Source: Ustilago trichophora
Lineage: Eukaryota; Basidiomycota; Ustilaginomycetes; Ustilaginales; Ustilaginaceae
Length of the DNA stretch: 64,000 nucleotides
Reading direction: 5' to 3'
Assembly (NCBI GenBank): GCA_900323505.1
Contig: OOIN01000010.1
Location: 124,001-188,000, forward strand
Both the position numbers and the translations under genes were made by a program. Shown here one piece after another: positions 40,235 through 49,582 of this stretch. The notes below the pieces were generated by a model. It was not told the DNA's origin. It searched no databases and was given only the letters and a program-made list of their open reading frames with translations. Position 1 is the stretch's first letter, and each line of letters starts with the position of its first letter.

Positions 40235-41122
40235 CTATAGAGTGAGAAGAGAATTGTCAAAGATCGAATCCTGGCCGATAATGGAAACCTTTCGACCAGT
40301 TTGGTACCCGAGAAGTTTCCTTTTGATTGCTGGAGTGGTGATTGCCGTCTCTACTGCACCTACAAGCTGAAAGACTGAACCTAGACCGCCTTGTACCGCA
40401 TGATGCTTCCACACGTACAAATGATACTTGCGATCGCGCGTCAGGCTCATACCTCCATGTTCCTTGGTGAAGTCCTGATCAACCACACTCGCCAGACGTG
40501 GGACCAGGAAGATGTCTTCTTGGAAGTGTCTCAGCCGTATGTTCGGATATCCAAATGCTTCTTGAATGAGTGGAGGGGTCAAGACTCCATTCAATGGGTG
40601 AATTTGGGATTTAGCATCCCTGGGAGCGTTGATCTGGTATCTATCCGCAACCTGTTGAAGGATTGACTGCCGCGATGTGAGACTTAACACCTTTGGGGGC
40701 TGGTTGAGACCAAATATCTTTATTTCAATGTTATGCAAAGGCTCGGTCCTAATCCAATTGGACTGGAATGTGCGGGCAGATGTATGATCCCCGTGCGATG
40801 TCTGGCTCGATGGACTGGGTATCGAGTGATCTACGTAGTGGTTCGGTGGGGCGGGCTGTAAAATCTCAACTTCAGGTTCGGGACGTGCAAAGGGTGTCCA
40901 ACGTTGCAGACCATGAGGATGTCTAAAGGTGTCTGTACTCGGTAAACTAGACGAGGAGCTTTCAGAAGGTAGTTTACCCGTTTTCAAAAAATATTCCCTC
41001 GCTTCAGGCTCGACTTGTTCGGCCACTTGATAAAGCGACTTCCAAAATTCGTTGCTTAGAGCCAAGCAGATGCTCGAGAAGACCAGAAGCAGGAAGAAAG
41101 AGAGGGGCGAAATGCTGCGCAT
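40235..41122 (-). CDS. secreted effector-like protein, LVG-domain family
   Basis: I start at the ATG at 41122 (MRSISPLSFFLLLVFSSICL), which gives a clean signal peptide with cleavage near LALS and 295 residues. The frame is open further upstream, but that part is not protein-like. The mature chain has no Cys. After a Ser/Pro-rich linker the C-terminal domain has LIQEAFGYPNIRLRHFQEDI, FLVPR, HGGMSLT, YHLYVWKHH, GSVFQLVGAVETA and IGQDSIFDN. These blocks recur in the same order in the proteins at 42180, 43723 and 46277. This suggests one fold spread by tandem duplication. Function is unknown; export and probable action in or at the host are inferred. Confidence 0.8.
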   Translation of the reverse strand: MRSISPLSFFLLLVFSSICLALSNEFWKSLYQVAEQVEPEAREYFLKTGKLPSESSSSSLPSTDTFRHPHGLQRWTPFARPEPEVEILQPAPPNHYVDHSIPSPSSQTSHGDHTSARTFQSNWIRTEPLHNIEIKIFGLNQPPKVLSLTSRQSILQQVADRYQINAPRDAKSQIHPLNGVLTPPLIQEAFGYPNIRLRHFQEDIFLVPRLASVVDQDFTKEHGGMSLTRDRKYHLYVWKHHAVQGGLGSVFQLVGAVETAITTPAIKRKLLGYQTGRKVSIIGQDSIFDNSLLTL

Positions 41123-41568
41123 GTTGGGAAGGGGGAAACGGGATCTCTTCGCTTCAGTATCGTGTCGATCAGAGGCAGTAGAGAACAAAAATGGTTCTGT
41201 CTCACGAGCAACCTTTAAGTACTGTTCTAGGTGCTGATTGACAGGCAAACTTGAGTAAGAGAAGCGAATCAGAACATATGAACAAACAATCGACAACGAC
41301 GCCACGAGAAAGTCTGATTTCTACAGCAGCCTCGTTTGGAATTGCAAAGATGAAAAACAGCATCAAGACAGCGTATCTTCGATCTCGAAGATGGAATGAA
41401 ATTTCTAGACTATCTGCGACACTTCACTGTCCGAATGATGATATTCGAGAGCCGGAATTTTGATCATCAGCCACGATCTCAGGTTAGGTTATTAGAGACA
41501 GCCTAAAGTACAAAAGAGATCAAGCCCTTGTATACTTGCTTTGTGCTGTGTCGTGGCGGCAGATTCTA
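41123..41568. other. upstream region of the 41122 gene
   Basis: A promoter interval of about 450 bases lies between the effector-like gene and the putative small gene on its right. TACTTAAA near 41212-41219 (minus strand) is a weak TATA candidate. No other gene is seen. Confidence 0.5.
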
Positions 41569-41886
41569 CTACCGACGGTCGATGTGAGAGGTTGAAAGAG
41601 CACGCGGCACGTCTATGATCGAGACGTCGTCTGCGCTTGCGGGAGCGGTTGGGGGCGTGAGAAGTTGGATCTGAAAGACCGCGTATGAAGTCAAGAATGA
41701 AGCAGACAGTCAGCATGGGTCCTATAACCTCAAGCTTTGAGATACAATAACAAACGTGCTTCAGTATTGGTCGAGCGCACTTACCTGATCTAGCTTTTCT
41801 TCGTTGATGAGTAAGCTTTCTGGGTTGAACGGCCAAGCTATGCGTGACGACACGGTCGCGAACGAGCTGGTACGGTATCGAGACAT
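41569..41886 (-). CDS. putative small two-exon protein, 67 residues
   Basis: Exon 1 (41886-41785, 34 codons) reads MSRYRTSSFATVSSRIAWPF and on to EEKLDQ. A 114-base intron (41671-41784) starts GTAAGT and ends TTTCAG, phase 0. Exon 2 (41670-41569, 33 codons) starts IQLLTPPTAPASADDVSIID and ends DRR before TAG. Splice consensus is good and exon 2 has high G/C at third positions, so a real gene is plausible. A CTACAG directly before the ATG suggests an additional upstream exon may exist. There is no signal peptide and no recognised domain. It sits between two effector-like genes but does not look like one of them. Confidence 0.4.
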
Positions 41887-42179
41887 ACTGTAGATCATGG
41901 CAACAGAATTTCAGAAACACCTCATCATTACTACCCAGGCGCTCAAAGCTAAAGACTACAGCGAAGAAAGCTGGGGGTATGGATTAGTCTGCAAGAACGA
42001 GGAAGTCAGTTCTTTGCTTTGGCCTCTCTTGAAGATCTTGGGCAAGTGTCAGCCAAGCAAATGTCGAGTGTTCATCTCTTGTTGTAAAATGATATGGCTT
42101 CAGAGAGATTTGTTCGCTACAGAGTTGAAAAAACAGGCCCCAACTAAGTTTGTGGGAAATGGAGAAAGAAATAAGGAAG

Positions 42180-42968
42180 TTAAATGTGATAGGGCCATTG
42201 CGTCCGTCTGACAGCATTTAAAGAGGCTCCGCGGACAACAAGTGAGTCGGGGCCGAGCGCTTTCGCATCTCCTTTTGGAATGTAGTAGCTTGGGAAATGC
42301 TTCACGATAGCAGTGGCCTTGCCAGGAACTTCCAGCATCCCTACCAGTTGGAAGATTGCACTTTCATGTTCTTTGTCCGGTACATGCTTGAACACAAAAA
42401 CTTCCTTGGTAGGATTAGGTCCGATGTGCATCCCTCCTTCGCCATCATTCAATCCCTGACTCTTCAATCTAGGCCTCGGGAGAAAGTAGACATTCTCCAT
42501 GATTTTCCGAAATTTTGCTCTTGAGTTCTGGAATTCATATTCGAACCCCGTACTTATTTTAGGATCAGTACTGGTGAACAGATGCACCTTTGCATAATGG
42601 TTATGGGTTGCGAAAATTGACCGAGCATGCTCTAGTAGGCTCAGCCTTTCCTCGACTGAGAGAGACTCTGGTGGGGTGGACAGCTGGCCAATCGAGCTGG
42701 ATGCAGGCGGACCAGAAAGGGACGTTTGTGGGAGACCAAGGTGAGCAGGAGATTTTGAAAGCTCGTGCCGGCCGTGAGTAGCCACGTAACTTGACGATGG
42801 AACCTCTTGAGGGTGCGCAGATTTTGGCATGAACAGCTCTATTGCATCTTTGCCTTTGTCTAGGTTGTTAACGACAGACTTCCAAAAGTTTTCTTCGTCC
42901 ATAGGCTGACAGATGCTTAGACATCCTGTCATCAGAAGGATGAGCACGTAGTATAGCAGCTTGCTCAT
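42180..42968 (-). CDS. secreted effector-like protein, LVG-domain family
   Basis: The 262-residue protein starts MSKLLYYVLILLMTGCLSIC, a signal peptide with cleavage near the Cys/Gln. The mature chain has no further Cys. Its start ENFWKSVVNNLDKGKDAIEL resembles SNEFWKSLYQVAEQ of the 40235 gene. The C-terminal domain follows a Ser/Pro linker: KFRKIMENVYFLPRPR, EGGMHIG, VFVFKHVPDKE, AIFQLVGMLEV and LGPDSLVV. The tyrosine/tryptophan position of the family is Phe here. It is the shortest member. Intronless, same strand as its paralogs. Confidence 0.82.
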   Translation of the reverse strand: MSKLLYYVLILLMTGCLSICQPMDEENFWKSVVNNLDKGKDAIELFMPKSAHPQEVPSSSYVATHGRHELSKSPAHLGLPQTSLSGPPASSSIGQLSTPPESLSVEERLSLLEHARSIFATHNHYAKVHLFTSTDPKISTGFEYEFQNSRAKFRKIMENVYFLPRPRLKSQGLNDGEGGMHIGPNPTKEVFVFKHVPDKEHESAIFQLVGMLEVPGKATAIVKHFPSYYIPKGDAKALGPDSLVVRGASLNAVRRTQWPYHI

Positions 42969-43722
42969 ACTTGACGATGCGGATAATGTGACTAAGAAGG
43001 TTGAGAAAAGTATGAGTTCAGGAAAGAAAGAGAAAATCGTGTGCGGGTGTTGAAGCGTTCGGTATTGGATTTTCGCACGCCTCAGCTGTCAGCAGCGTAA
43101 GGCGGACTCAGCAAGGCTTGGTCCATTAGAAAGCTCACTCATTGTTCCTAAAGGGGCAACAAGGCGGTGGAGACACCCCACCATGAATGACGCAAGGTCC
43201 CGCATTCCTTGCCTGCTGCTGCTTTGGCGACCCCTGTTCAGCAAAGTACTTTTGCGCGTCAAGGCTGTCGTGCTCAAAAGAGCACAGCGGAGGTGCCGTG
43301 CACCATGATGACGCCCATGAGACGGCAAATTCTTCGTTTCAAGGACAAAACAGTCCGAGAAGATGAATGTCTCCAAAGAGGCGAGCAAGAAAGCCGAGAA
43401 TGAGTGGGGATGTTGCGTTCGCCCACTTCATGACGAGTATCCCGTCCAACATATTTTTTGGGCTTTCACACAGACTTGAAAGTCACAACATAAGTACAAG
43501 AGGCAGAAAGATAAATCAAGGCTAAGCGCTTCTATGTAGGGCTTCAGCTGAGTGCATAGCAGGTCTTCGATAACAAAGTGGCGATTCAGAACGGAAAACA
43601 TTTGCTGGGTACAGACTAGCGTAAGGAGAATACATCTGAAGACTGATGCTAATCAAGCGTGAATGGTGATAGGTCATCCTGTTGAAAGTGCTCCTAAGAC
43701 CAGTGCCTATACGGCCTGTGCT
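42969..43722. other. intergenic region in the cluster
   Basis: Promoter of the 42968 gene and 3' flank of the 45339 gene. No convincing ORF, repeat or remnant is recognised. Confidence 0.5.
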
Positions 43723-45339
43723 CTATGTTTTAATCCTTTTTGGCTTCTTCTCTAACCATTCGGGCTCTGCTTCGTCGTAAATCGAGTCAGGTCCAGCTAG
43801 ATAGTGGAGGCGGGCAGTTCCACGCTTGTAACCACGTAGACCCAGGACTGCTTGCGCGCTGTTAATGGCTGAATCCATCATGCCCACAAGTTGGTATATG
43901 TAGCCCCTAGCCCCTAGCGCTGGAGATCGCTTCCACAAGAAGAGCTGGTGGCTTGGCTTTTCCTTACTGATCATGTTTCCATGGCTTGCTGCGTACTGAG
44001 TTGTTGAATCCTCACGGGCTCGGACAAGAAACAAGCTATCACTCAGAGCCCAGAAGGCCCCTCGAGGATACGCAAATGCCTCGAATGTAAGGTGAGGAGT
44101 CAGATAGGGGCCATCAAATGGATACGTCTTCACCAGCCTGTGTGATTTAGCGATGTTCAATCTTTTCTCGGCCATATCAAAAAAGGCGTCCTTTTCTTCT
44201 TTGGTGAGGCGAGATGGTTGAGAAGAAAGAGGATAGTATCGTGGAGGCTCAGCTGGGACGGCATCATGTGCAGGCCCGAATCTCAGGAGACTAAGTGCAA
44301 CTGGGAGATCTTTCACTGGGGGCCTAGAATAGTGTGTGACCATGGAAGGAAGTGCTTCAGTGTCTCCCGAGAGCTGATTGAGCGTTGTTGGTTCGGTGAT
44401 AGGGTGGCTGGAGGGTCCTATGCTTCCGCTGCTCATACCAGACGGAACTAATGTCTGAGGGGCAAATAGATCTTTTGTATGCTTGACGAGCTTGAATGTG
44501 GCTGTAGAGGGGCTCAGCACATTGGCGGTTTCGATTCGTAGGACCGTTGGTGCTAAGATCGTTTCTTTGTGCTCTGCAGTCACCTTGTTTATCGGTGCCT
44601 CAAAGGCTCCGAGGTAGCGATAGATGCCTGCATCATGAGATGGATCTCGCATCTGTTCCCAGACTCCAAAAATCAAGTTGTTCGTGTCTTTAAGTTTGTG
44701 ATCGTGGAGTGCATTGACGTGAAGCCTCAACTTCTCTCTGAACAGATGTAGCAGGAATTGTTTTCCGCTGACCTGGTATGGCCACACTCCGAATTGGGAA
44801 GGCATTCTCGTGAGTCTATCGGTGTAGCTTTCGAGCTCACTTTGGGCCACTTCTTGCTTGAAAGGAAGAAAGAGGAGAGGCTCTATTCTAGGCCTTCCAC
44901 CCTTTCTTCGTGCCGCTGTTGTGGCCCGATATTGGTTCCTCACGTCAGAGAGTCGCTCCTCAGGGCTGGATGCTCTCAAGTGATTGCTGGATTCGATCTG
45001 AGAGTTCTCTAACTGATGTTTGAGAGTGCTCAAATTTTGCTCCAAGTCATCATACGCTTCCGTTGTTGAAGGGTCAACAACATTTGTGACATGACCAGCT
45101 GATCTGTGCCGCATGTAAAGATCAACCCAGCTTTCATCCGTACCGACCGATGGAGCAGCAATACTAGAAATGTGTGATGGGTTTGTGGCAGCTGAGGCAA
45201 AAGACGAAAGGGGTCGAGAAGTGCTTGCTGAGGAAAGCAGATGCTCCCACTGCTCGAACGGTGGACCTGCAGTGCGCACCGTAGTGACAGTATAAAGCAG
45301 AGCTAACAGCCCGCCAAGTCGAATGCCGGAGACAAGCAT
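43723..45339 (-). CDS. secreted effector-like protein with two LVG domains
   Basis: The 538-residue protein begins with a signal peptide (MLVSGIRLGGLLALLYTVTT, cleavage near RTA). I see no Cys in the mature part. Two related domains are visible. The first, about residues 155-290, has LTRMPSQFGVWPYQVSGKQF, FGVWEQMRD and AGIYRYLGAFEAP. The second, about 385-525, has LTFEAFAYPRGAFWALSDSL, FLVRAR, HGNMISK, HQLFLWKR, GYIYQLVGMMDSA and AGPDSIYDE. The first resembles the protein at 48629 (SFGTWPLEIY, GVYGYIGTMRAP); the second resembles 40235. A Ser/Pro-rich stretch joins them. This looks like a fusion or internal duplication of family units. Intronless. Confidence 0.82.
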   Translation of the reverse strand: MLVSGIRLGGLLALLYTVTTVRTAGPPFEQWEHLLSSASTSRPLSSFASAATNPSHISSIAAPSVGTDESWVDLYMRHRSAGHVTNVVDPSTTEAYDDLEQNLSTLKHQLENSQIESSNHLRASSPEERLSDVRNQYRATTAARRKGGRPRIEPLLFLPFKQEVAQSELESYTDRLTRMPSQFGVWPYQVSGKQFLLHLFREKLRLHVNALHDHKLKDTNNLIFGVWEQMRDPSHDAGIYRYLGAFEAPINKVTAEHKETILAPTVLRIETANVLSPSTATFKLVKHTKDLFAPQTLVPSGMSSGSIGPSSHPITEPTTLNQLSGDTEALPSMVTHYSRPPVKDLPVALSLLRFGPAHDAVPAEPPRYYPLSSQPSRLTKEEKDAFFDMAEKRLNIAKSHRLVKTYPFDGPYLTPHLTFEAFAYPRGAFWALSDSLFLVRAREDSTTQYAASHGNMISKEKPSHQLFLWKRSPALGARGYIYQLVGMMDSAINSAQAVLGLRGYKRGTARLHYLAGPDSIYDEAEPEWLEKKPKRIKT

Positions 45340-45619
45340 GGTTGTCAGATAGGGCCGGAGAATGTGCTATGGTCGTAAGTACAAATGCATCAGAACAAAC
45401 TGGAGATTCTTACCCAAAGATGTCTTGATTGCGAGGTCGAGCAGGAAGGGTCTGGTGGGTGGGCCGAATTTGTCAATCGGTGAGACCACATGATGTATGC
45501 TGTTGCCACCAGACGTTATAGCTCCCACCTCCACCTTTCTTGCAGCTCTTGTGGTCACTTTGACAACTTATCAATCGATGCACAACGACACGATCAATGT
45601 CCCACCGTTGTTCCAGTCT

Positions 45620-45735
45620 GGTCTGTCTCGCGCGAATGAGCTGCGAGACAGCGTCTGTTGAGCGAGTGGGGGTAGCAGCAAAACTTTTCACTTGCTCCTC
45701 CTTCCTTCATCTCTCCTCACTGCGCTCTCTTTTGC
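45620..45735 (+). repeat. left copy of an inverted ~115-bp repeat with hairpin
   Basis: The segment matches 50131-50253 in reverse complement. A run of about 44 bases around GAGCTGCGAGACAGCGTCTG is identical and the flanks are similar. It carries a 9-bp stem hairpin: CTGTCTCGC at 45623-45631 and GCGAGACAG at 45643-45651, with an 11-base loop. Confidence 0.85.
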
Positions 45736-45806
45736 TGCGCTTTCCCCAAGCTCGCTAATCGTTTTTCCCCACCCTGTATTTCCCTCCCTTCTCTCTTCGT
45801 CTTTGT

Positions 45807-46103
45807 ATGTTCTGTCCCGCTGCGCTCGACCGAACCCCCCTCACGGCGGGTCCGGGAGCCTTGGGTCCTAGGAGTACGCTCTCACTTTCGCCGCAATCAT
45901 ATGCTTCTATGCTCTCTCCCTCTGCTGGCGTCGCTGCCTCTCAACACCCGCTTGCAACAGAAGGAGTTTTTTTCAGCAACAGCACTGCATATCTGAGGTA
46001 CGAGCGCATTTACCCACCTCAATCACCAGTGCTCAGTCTACAGCATGTTGCGGGCTCTCACACAGTGTCAAATGCCATGACCATGCAAGAACCACAAGAA
46101 TGA
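45807..46103 (+). CDS. possible small ORF of 98 codons after a pyrimidine-rich leader
   Basis: The ORF starts directly after about 115 bases of C/T-rich sequence, the usual look of leaders in this genome. Its first half (MFCPAALDRTPLTAGPGALG, then SPQSYASMLSPSAGVAAS) has a plausible composition. The second half is less convincing, and a TTTTTTTCAG inside could be an acceptor, so the structure is uncertain. No signal peptide or domain is seen. It may be noise or a decayed gene. Confidence 0.25.
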   Translation: MFCPAALDRTPLTAGPGALGPRSTLSLSPQSYASMLSPSAGVAASQHPLATEGVFFSNSTAYLRYERIYPPQSPVLSLQHVAGSHTVSNAMTMQEPQE

Positions 46104-46276
46104 ATCGAGGCTTTCTGTGAAGTGCCTCTCCGGAGACTGTCAATCTTACTTGAACAAGCAATCACAATCTGAGGATAGGATAAGAGAAGATGTTCTGATT
46201 CATGCTGATGCGACTGATGTGTTACCAGGAAGCGGTCTTGCTGCAACAAAACTGTGACGATGACGGAGGCGGTACT

Positions 46277-47530
46277 TCAACGTTTGCGTTGCTGGTACAT
46301 TTTGTCCATTTTCCTGAGTTGAGAGTAATCAATGACCGAGTCCTCACCGAATGGTCTGACAAAATCCCCTCTCATGCCCTCTATAGATCGCAATTTTCTA
46401 ATCCTGGTACGAGACAGAGATTCGGTCTCAATCAGGCCAATGAATCGATAGACATGGGCGCCTTTTTCGGTAACACCAAGTATCTTCCATACGTACAAGA
46501 GCTTCAAAGGATCTTGTCCCTTAGGCACGCCTAAATTGGGGCCTGAAAGTGCAACTGGACGGGACAGCAGGGTGGAGTCATCCAACTCGAAGAATCTCCT
46601 TGTACCCAAGGGATATATAGCCTGAATTAGGCTATGAGATAATGGCTCTTCGAAAGGATAAGGTAAAGGTTCGAAATCTGTTTTAAGAGCGCCAGCTTTT
46701 AGCGTGTCGATCACTTTCTGCAAAATCTCTCGCCTTTTTTCATTCTGCAAGGGACCAGGCGGTATTTCCCCAATGATTCGTTCTGTGAGTCGAGTAGCAG
46801 TAAATGGGCGTGGGCGAGGCTCGGAAGAAGATGGAGCTTCTGCGAGTTTGGATCGAATAGACGGAAAAAGGTTCACCTGTGGAAGCTGATCGGTTGGGGG
46901 CCTACTGGCGGCTGGCTGTAGATACCTGCCATGGTTTGTCATGTCTGGAATCTCAGATTGATCTATCCCAGAGTTTGCACTCCAGGTCGAATGTACATGC
47001 AGAGTATCATCCATGTGCGGGACTGCAGGTTGGCCTGCTGCAAGCCGGGAACTCCAGTCTTGATGTTGAACCAGACCGTGGCCTCCGTGAAAGGATGCAG
47101 ATGGACCTGCCGCAGGTTCTGTAGCCCAGCTAGTGTGTTGAAGCGGACCATGCTCTCCAAGCAGGAATGTAGCTATATCTGCTATATGCTGCTGATTCCA
47201 ATTAGTGTGTTGATACGGACCATATCCTGTAGAAGGCGACTCAGCCGGAACCGCTGTGTGCTGCGGTATCCAACCTGAATGCTGAAGCGGAACTGTTCCA
47301 AAGCTAGAGCTATCTGTGTGAGCGATGGTATGAGGGCCAGAATGGGGTTCAAAGATGTGTTGGATTCCTTGGTCAATTTCAGCCAACTGAGTTGGGGCTT
47401 CCGAGTGACTGGGATTGAGGATTGCAGCGACTGCTTCCGGCTCGAGCTCGTACAGTTCTGTCCAGCCGGTCTGGCTGCTTACGGAAACCAGCAAAGCGAG
47501 CCAAACGACAAGGAAGAGCGTTTCAACCAT
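46277..47530 (-). CDS. secreted effector-like protein with five 24-residue repeats
   Basis: The ATG at 47530 starts MVETLFLVVWLALLVSVSSQ, a signal peptide; the frame runs a few codons further upstream without an ATG. The protein has 417 residues and no Cys that I can see. A linker holds five units of exactly 24 residues with the pattern [LYVH]-[QV]-H-x-x-W (for example LQHTSWATEPAAGP). The C-terminal family domain follows: PLGTRRFFELDDSTLLSRP, KLLYVWKILGV, AHVYRFIGLIETES and FGEDSVIDY. Intronless, same strand as its paralogs. It lies between the two copies of the inverted repeat. Function unknown. Confidence 0.82.
   Translation of the reverse strand: MVETLFLVVWLALLVSVSSQTGWTELYELEPEAVAAILNPSHSEAPTQLAEIDQGIQHIFEPHSGPHTIAHTDSSSFGTVPLQHSGWIPQHTAVPAESPSTGYGPYQHTNWNQQHIADIATFLLGEHGPLQHTSWATEPAAGPSASFHGGHGLVQHQDWSSRLAAGQPAVPHMDDTLHVHSTWSANSGIDQSEIPDMTNHGRYLQPAASRPPTDQLPQVNLFPSIRSKLAEAPSSSEPRPRPFTATRLTERIIGEIPPGPLQNEKRREILQKVIDTLKAGALKTDFEPLPYPFEEPLSHSLIQAIYPLGTRRFFELDDSTLLSRPVALSGPNLGVPKGQDPLKLLYVWKILGVTEKGAHVYRFIGLIETESLSRTRIRKLRSIEGMRGDFVRPFGEDSVIDYSQLRKMDKMYQQRKR
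46928..47287 (-). repeat. five tandem 72-bp units inside the 46277 gene
   Basis: Each unit encodes 24 residues starting at the [LYVH]-[QV]-H position; the W three residues further on is kept in all five. Copies are diverged at the DNA level. Confidence 0.85.
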
Positions 47531-48628
47531 GATTTGGAATAGAGGAATCAAGACGTCTTGTCAGAGAGAGAGAAAGATGATAGTATCATGGTATGAGGCC
47601 GCATTATTTCACAGATTTACCAAGATTGGTGGTTCAAGAAGTTGGAATAGATTGTGCGTGGGGCCAAAAAGATATTTCAATGGTGGGACATGGTTTCTGC
47701 CCTGCCGAGCTTCGTGGTCAAAGCGGTCGAAATGTCCCTCTTCAGCTTTCCGTTGGAATCCTTATTTAATGGGCTACATCAACAGATCGCGGCGGTGGGA
47801 CTGAATAACACATGTCCGAATGATGTTGAAGAAGGTGGGAAGGTTGTTATGATCCGGGCGCATTCATGCAGTCAAAAAGGCTGCAGCTCCAGTGAAGAAA
47901 CCAGAGACAGCCTGCTGACAACAAGAGTCCCACAATCATCACGAGATGGGTGTTTTCTGGAGCTGCTATCGCCTGGCCCACTTTCTTTCACTTCTCGTGT
48001 GACTTTGATTTAAGCATTTCAGATCTATCAACTATCTCTGTCTACTGCTCGTACGGTAAGCTCGGAAATATATCCACCGCCAAAAATCACGGATTCCTTC
48101 TCGACTGTTTCATAATCAGAGCTGGACGGTGTCAAGGAGTGACTGTGACGCAATCTTTGCTGAGAAGTGACCACTTTATATAGATTTGATCCCACCACCT
48201 TAAGAGCGATAAGAAGCGTTTGAAGGAAAGAATGCAGCTTTTTTCTGCCTTTGCCCGCGGGTGGGACGATGCATAATGCTGCAATCAATTGCTCGTCATG
48301 GCCTTCATTATTTGCAAGTCACTATTCATGGGCAACTCACTCATGAGGAAATCCGCTATGCAGTATATCAAATAGCGCCCACGCTCCCTTGATAGCTCTT
48401 TAAAGCCAGTGACAGCAAGCTAAAACAATGCATTGCGACGCTTATCGATGGCCAATCTTTTGAATAAAGTGATCGCTTGAAAGAGGTCTTAGAAGGATTT
48501 CTCTGGAATCAGTCGACCTTGACCTTGTTGAGTAGGGGCACAAACGATCAGGTGAGAAACATTCTGTGCAGTCACGATACAGCAGGTGATAGCTATTGAT
48601 ATCTAAGACCTCGAAGATAGCGCCAGCT
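47531..48628. other. intergenic region in the cluster
   Basis: About 1.1 kb with the promoter of the 47530 gene and the 3' flank of the 49582 gene. Short ORFs lack resemblance to the family. No repeat is recognised. Confidence 0.5.
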
Positions 48629-49582
48629 TCATCTTAGACTTGCAATGACTAATGAGGTACTGAGAGGTCGAAGAGCTCGCCATCGGATGGCCGACGGCAT
48701 TAAACTCGTTTTTTTCAAATTCGAGAACTGTTTAGGCGCACGCATCGTGCCGATGTATCCATAGACACCACCCTCGGAGTGCTTGGCTTGAAGTTCGTGC
48801 CAGATGTCTAGGTATACGTGGTGGGGGAGGGCTACAAGCCCATGTGCCTTGATGAATAATTCCGATTGTGTGCGCGCTTGGTTCACGAGGAATCGCTCCT
48901 TCTTGTCTGGCGTCAAATAGATTTCCAACGGCCACGTACCAAAACTCGGGCTCGACATCTCGAAATTATTTGCATAGCGATAGAATTCTGGCTTCGACAA
49001 ACGTTCGTCGAAGGGGTTGATCGTACCAGAACGCCGCGTTAATCGGACACCGAGAGCCTCGTAAATGCGTCTCTTGACCCTATCCAGCATTTCAATGCGA
49101 CTCTGCGGTGTGTACTGGGGCACTTGAATGCTCTTCAGGAAGTCGGAATCCTCTTGCTCCGTGGACTGATCGTGACCAAGATACTGAGCAAGCAGATTAT
49201 ATGGCTGATGGCTATGTGTCTGCCGGTCGATAGTTTGCCCTTGCCAAGTGCTTTCTAGACTGACGTGCTGAGCCGCAGCTGTGTCCAGGATCTGGGATAC
49301 TGGATGGTTCGAGGGGCCAGGTCTGGCGGCTTCCTGCCTATACAGAATATCCTCCCAAGAGCCATCTAGATTCATGGGCTGAGCGGCAGCTGTGTCCGTG
49401 ATCTGGGATACTGGATGGCTCGAGTGGCCAGAGTTTGTAGAACCTGAAGGGGCTGACTCATCCTCAGAGTCCATGAGCATACGCTCGAGGTCTGCAGGAA
49501 GAATCCCAGAAGAGCTGGCAGCTTTTAGAAAGAAGACTAGCACCAACAAAAGACCACGCATGACAAAGCTAGGCGAAGCCAT
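48629..49582 (-). CDS. secreted effector-like protein with 37-residue repeat
   Basis: The ATG at 49582 (MASPSFVMRGLLLVLVFFLK) gives a signal peptide with cleavage near ASS; MRGLLLV seven codons later is an alternative. The protein has 317 residues and no Cys. Residues 55-91 and 92-114 repeat the block [SN]HPVSQI-x-DTAAAQ, at high DNA identity, with a 37-residue period. The C-terminal part has FGTWPLEIYLTPDKKERFL, VYLDIWHELQAKH and GVYGYIGTMRAP. It resembles the first domain of the 43723 protein. The tail RPLSTSLVIASLR lacks the G-x-D-S-[IVL] motif of the others, so the end may be frameshifted or diverged. TATTTAA near 49665-49671 is a TATA candidate. Confidence 0.78.
   Translation of the reverse strand: MASPSFVMRGLLLVLVFFLKAASSSGILPADLERMLMDSEDESAPSGSTNSGHSSHPVSQITDTAAAQPMNLDGSWEDILYRQEAARPGPSNHPVSQILDTAAAQHVSLESTWQGQTIDRQTHSHQPYNLLAQYLGHDQSTEQEDSDFLKSIQVPQYTPQSRIEMLDRVKRRIYEALGVRLTRRSGTINPFDERLSKPEFYRYANNFEMSSPSFGTWPLEIYLTPDKKERFLVNQARTQSELFIKAHGLVALPHHVYLDIWHELQAKHSEGGVYGYIGTMRAPKQFSNLKKTSLMPSAIRWRALRPLSTSLVIASLR
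49241..49420 (-). repeat. 37-residue (111-bp) internal duplication
   Basis: Two copies of the block encoding HPVSQ...DTAAAQ lie in tandem; the second is partial. DNA identity is high, so the duplication looks recent. Confidence 0.8.

Larger units (their letters stand above)
45340..46276. other. intergenic region with inverted-repeat copy
   Basis: This contains the left copy of the ~115-bp inverted repeat (45620-45735), a long pyrimidine-rich tract (45690-45805) and a possible small ORF at 45807. Confidence 0.6.

Noticed and set aside
41123..41305. Upstream extension of the 40235 gene to 41305
   Set aside because: It would hide the signal peptide behind 61 residues; the internal ATG at 41122 gives the same architecture as the paralogs.
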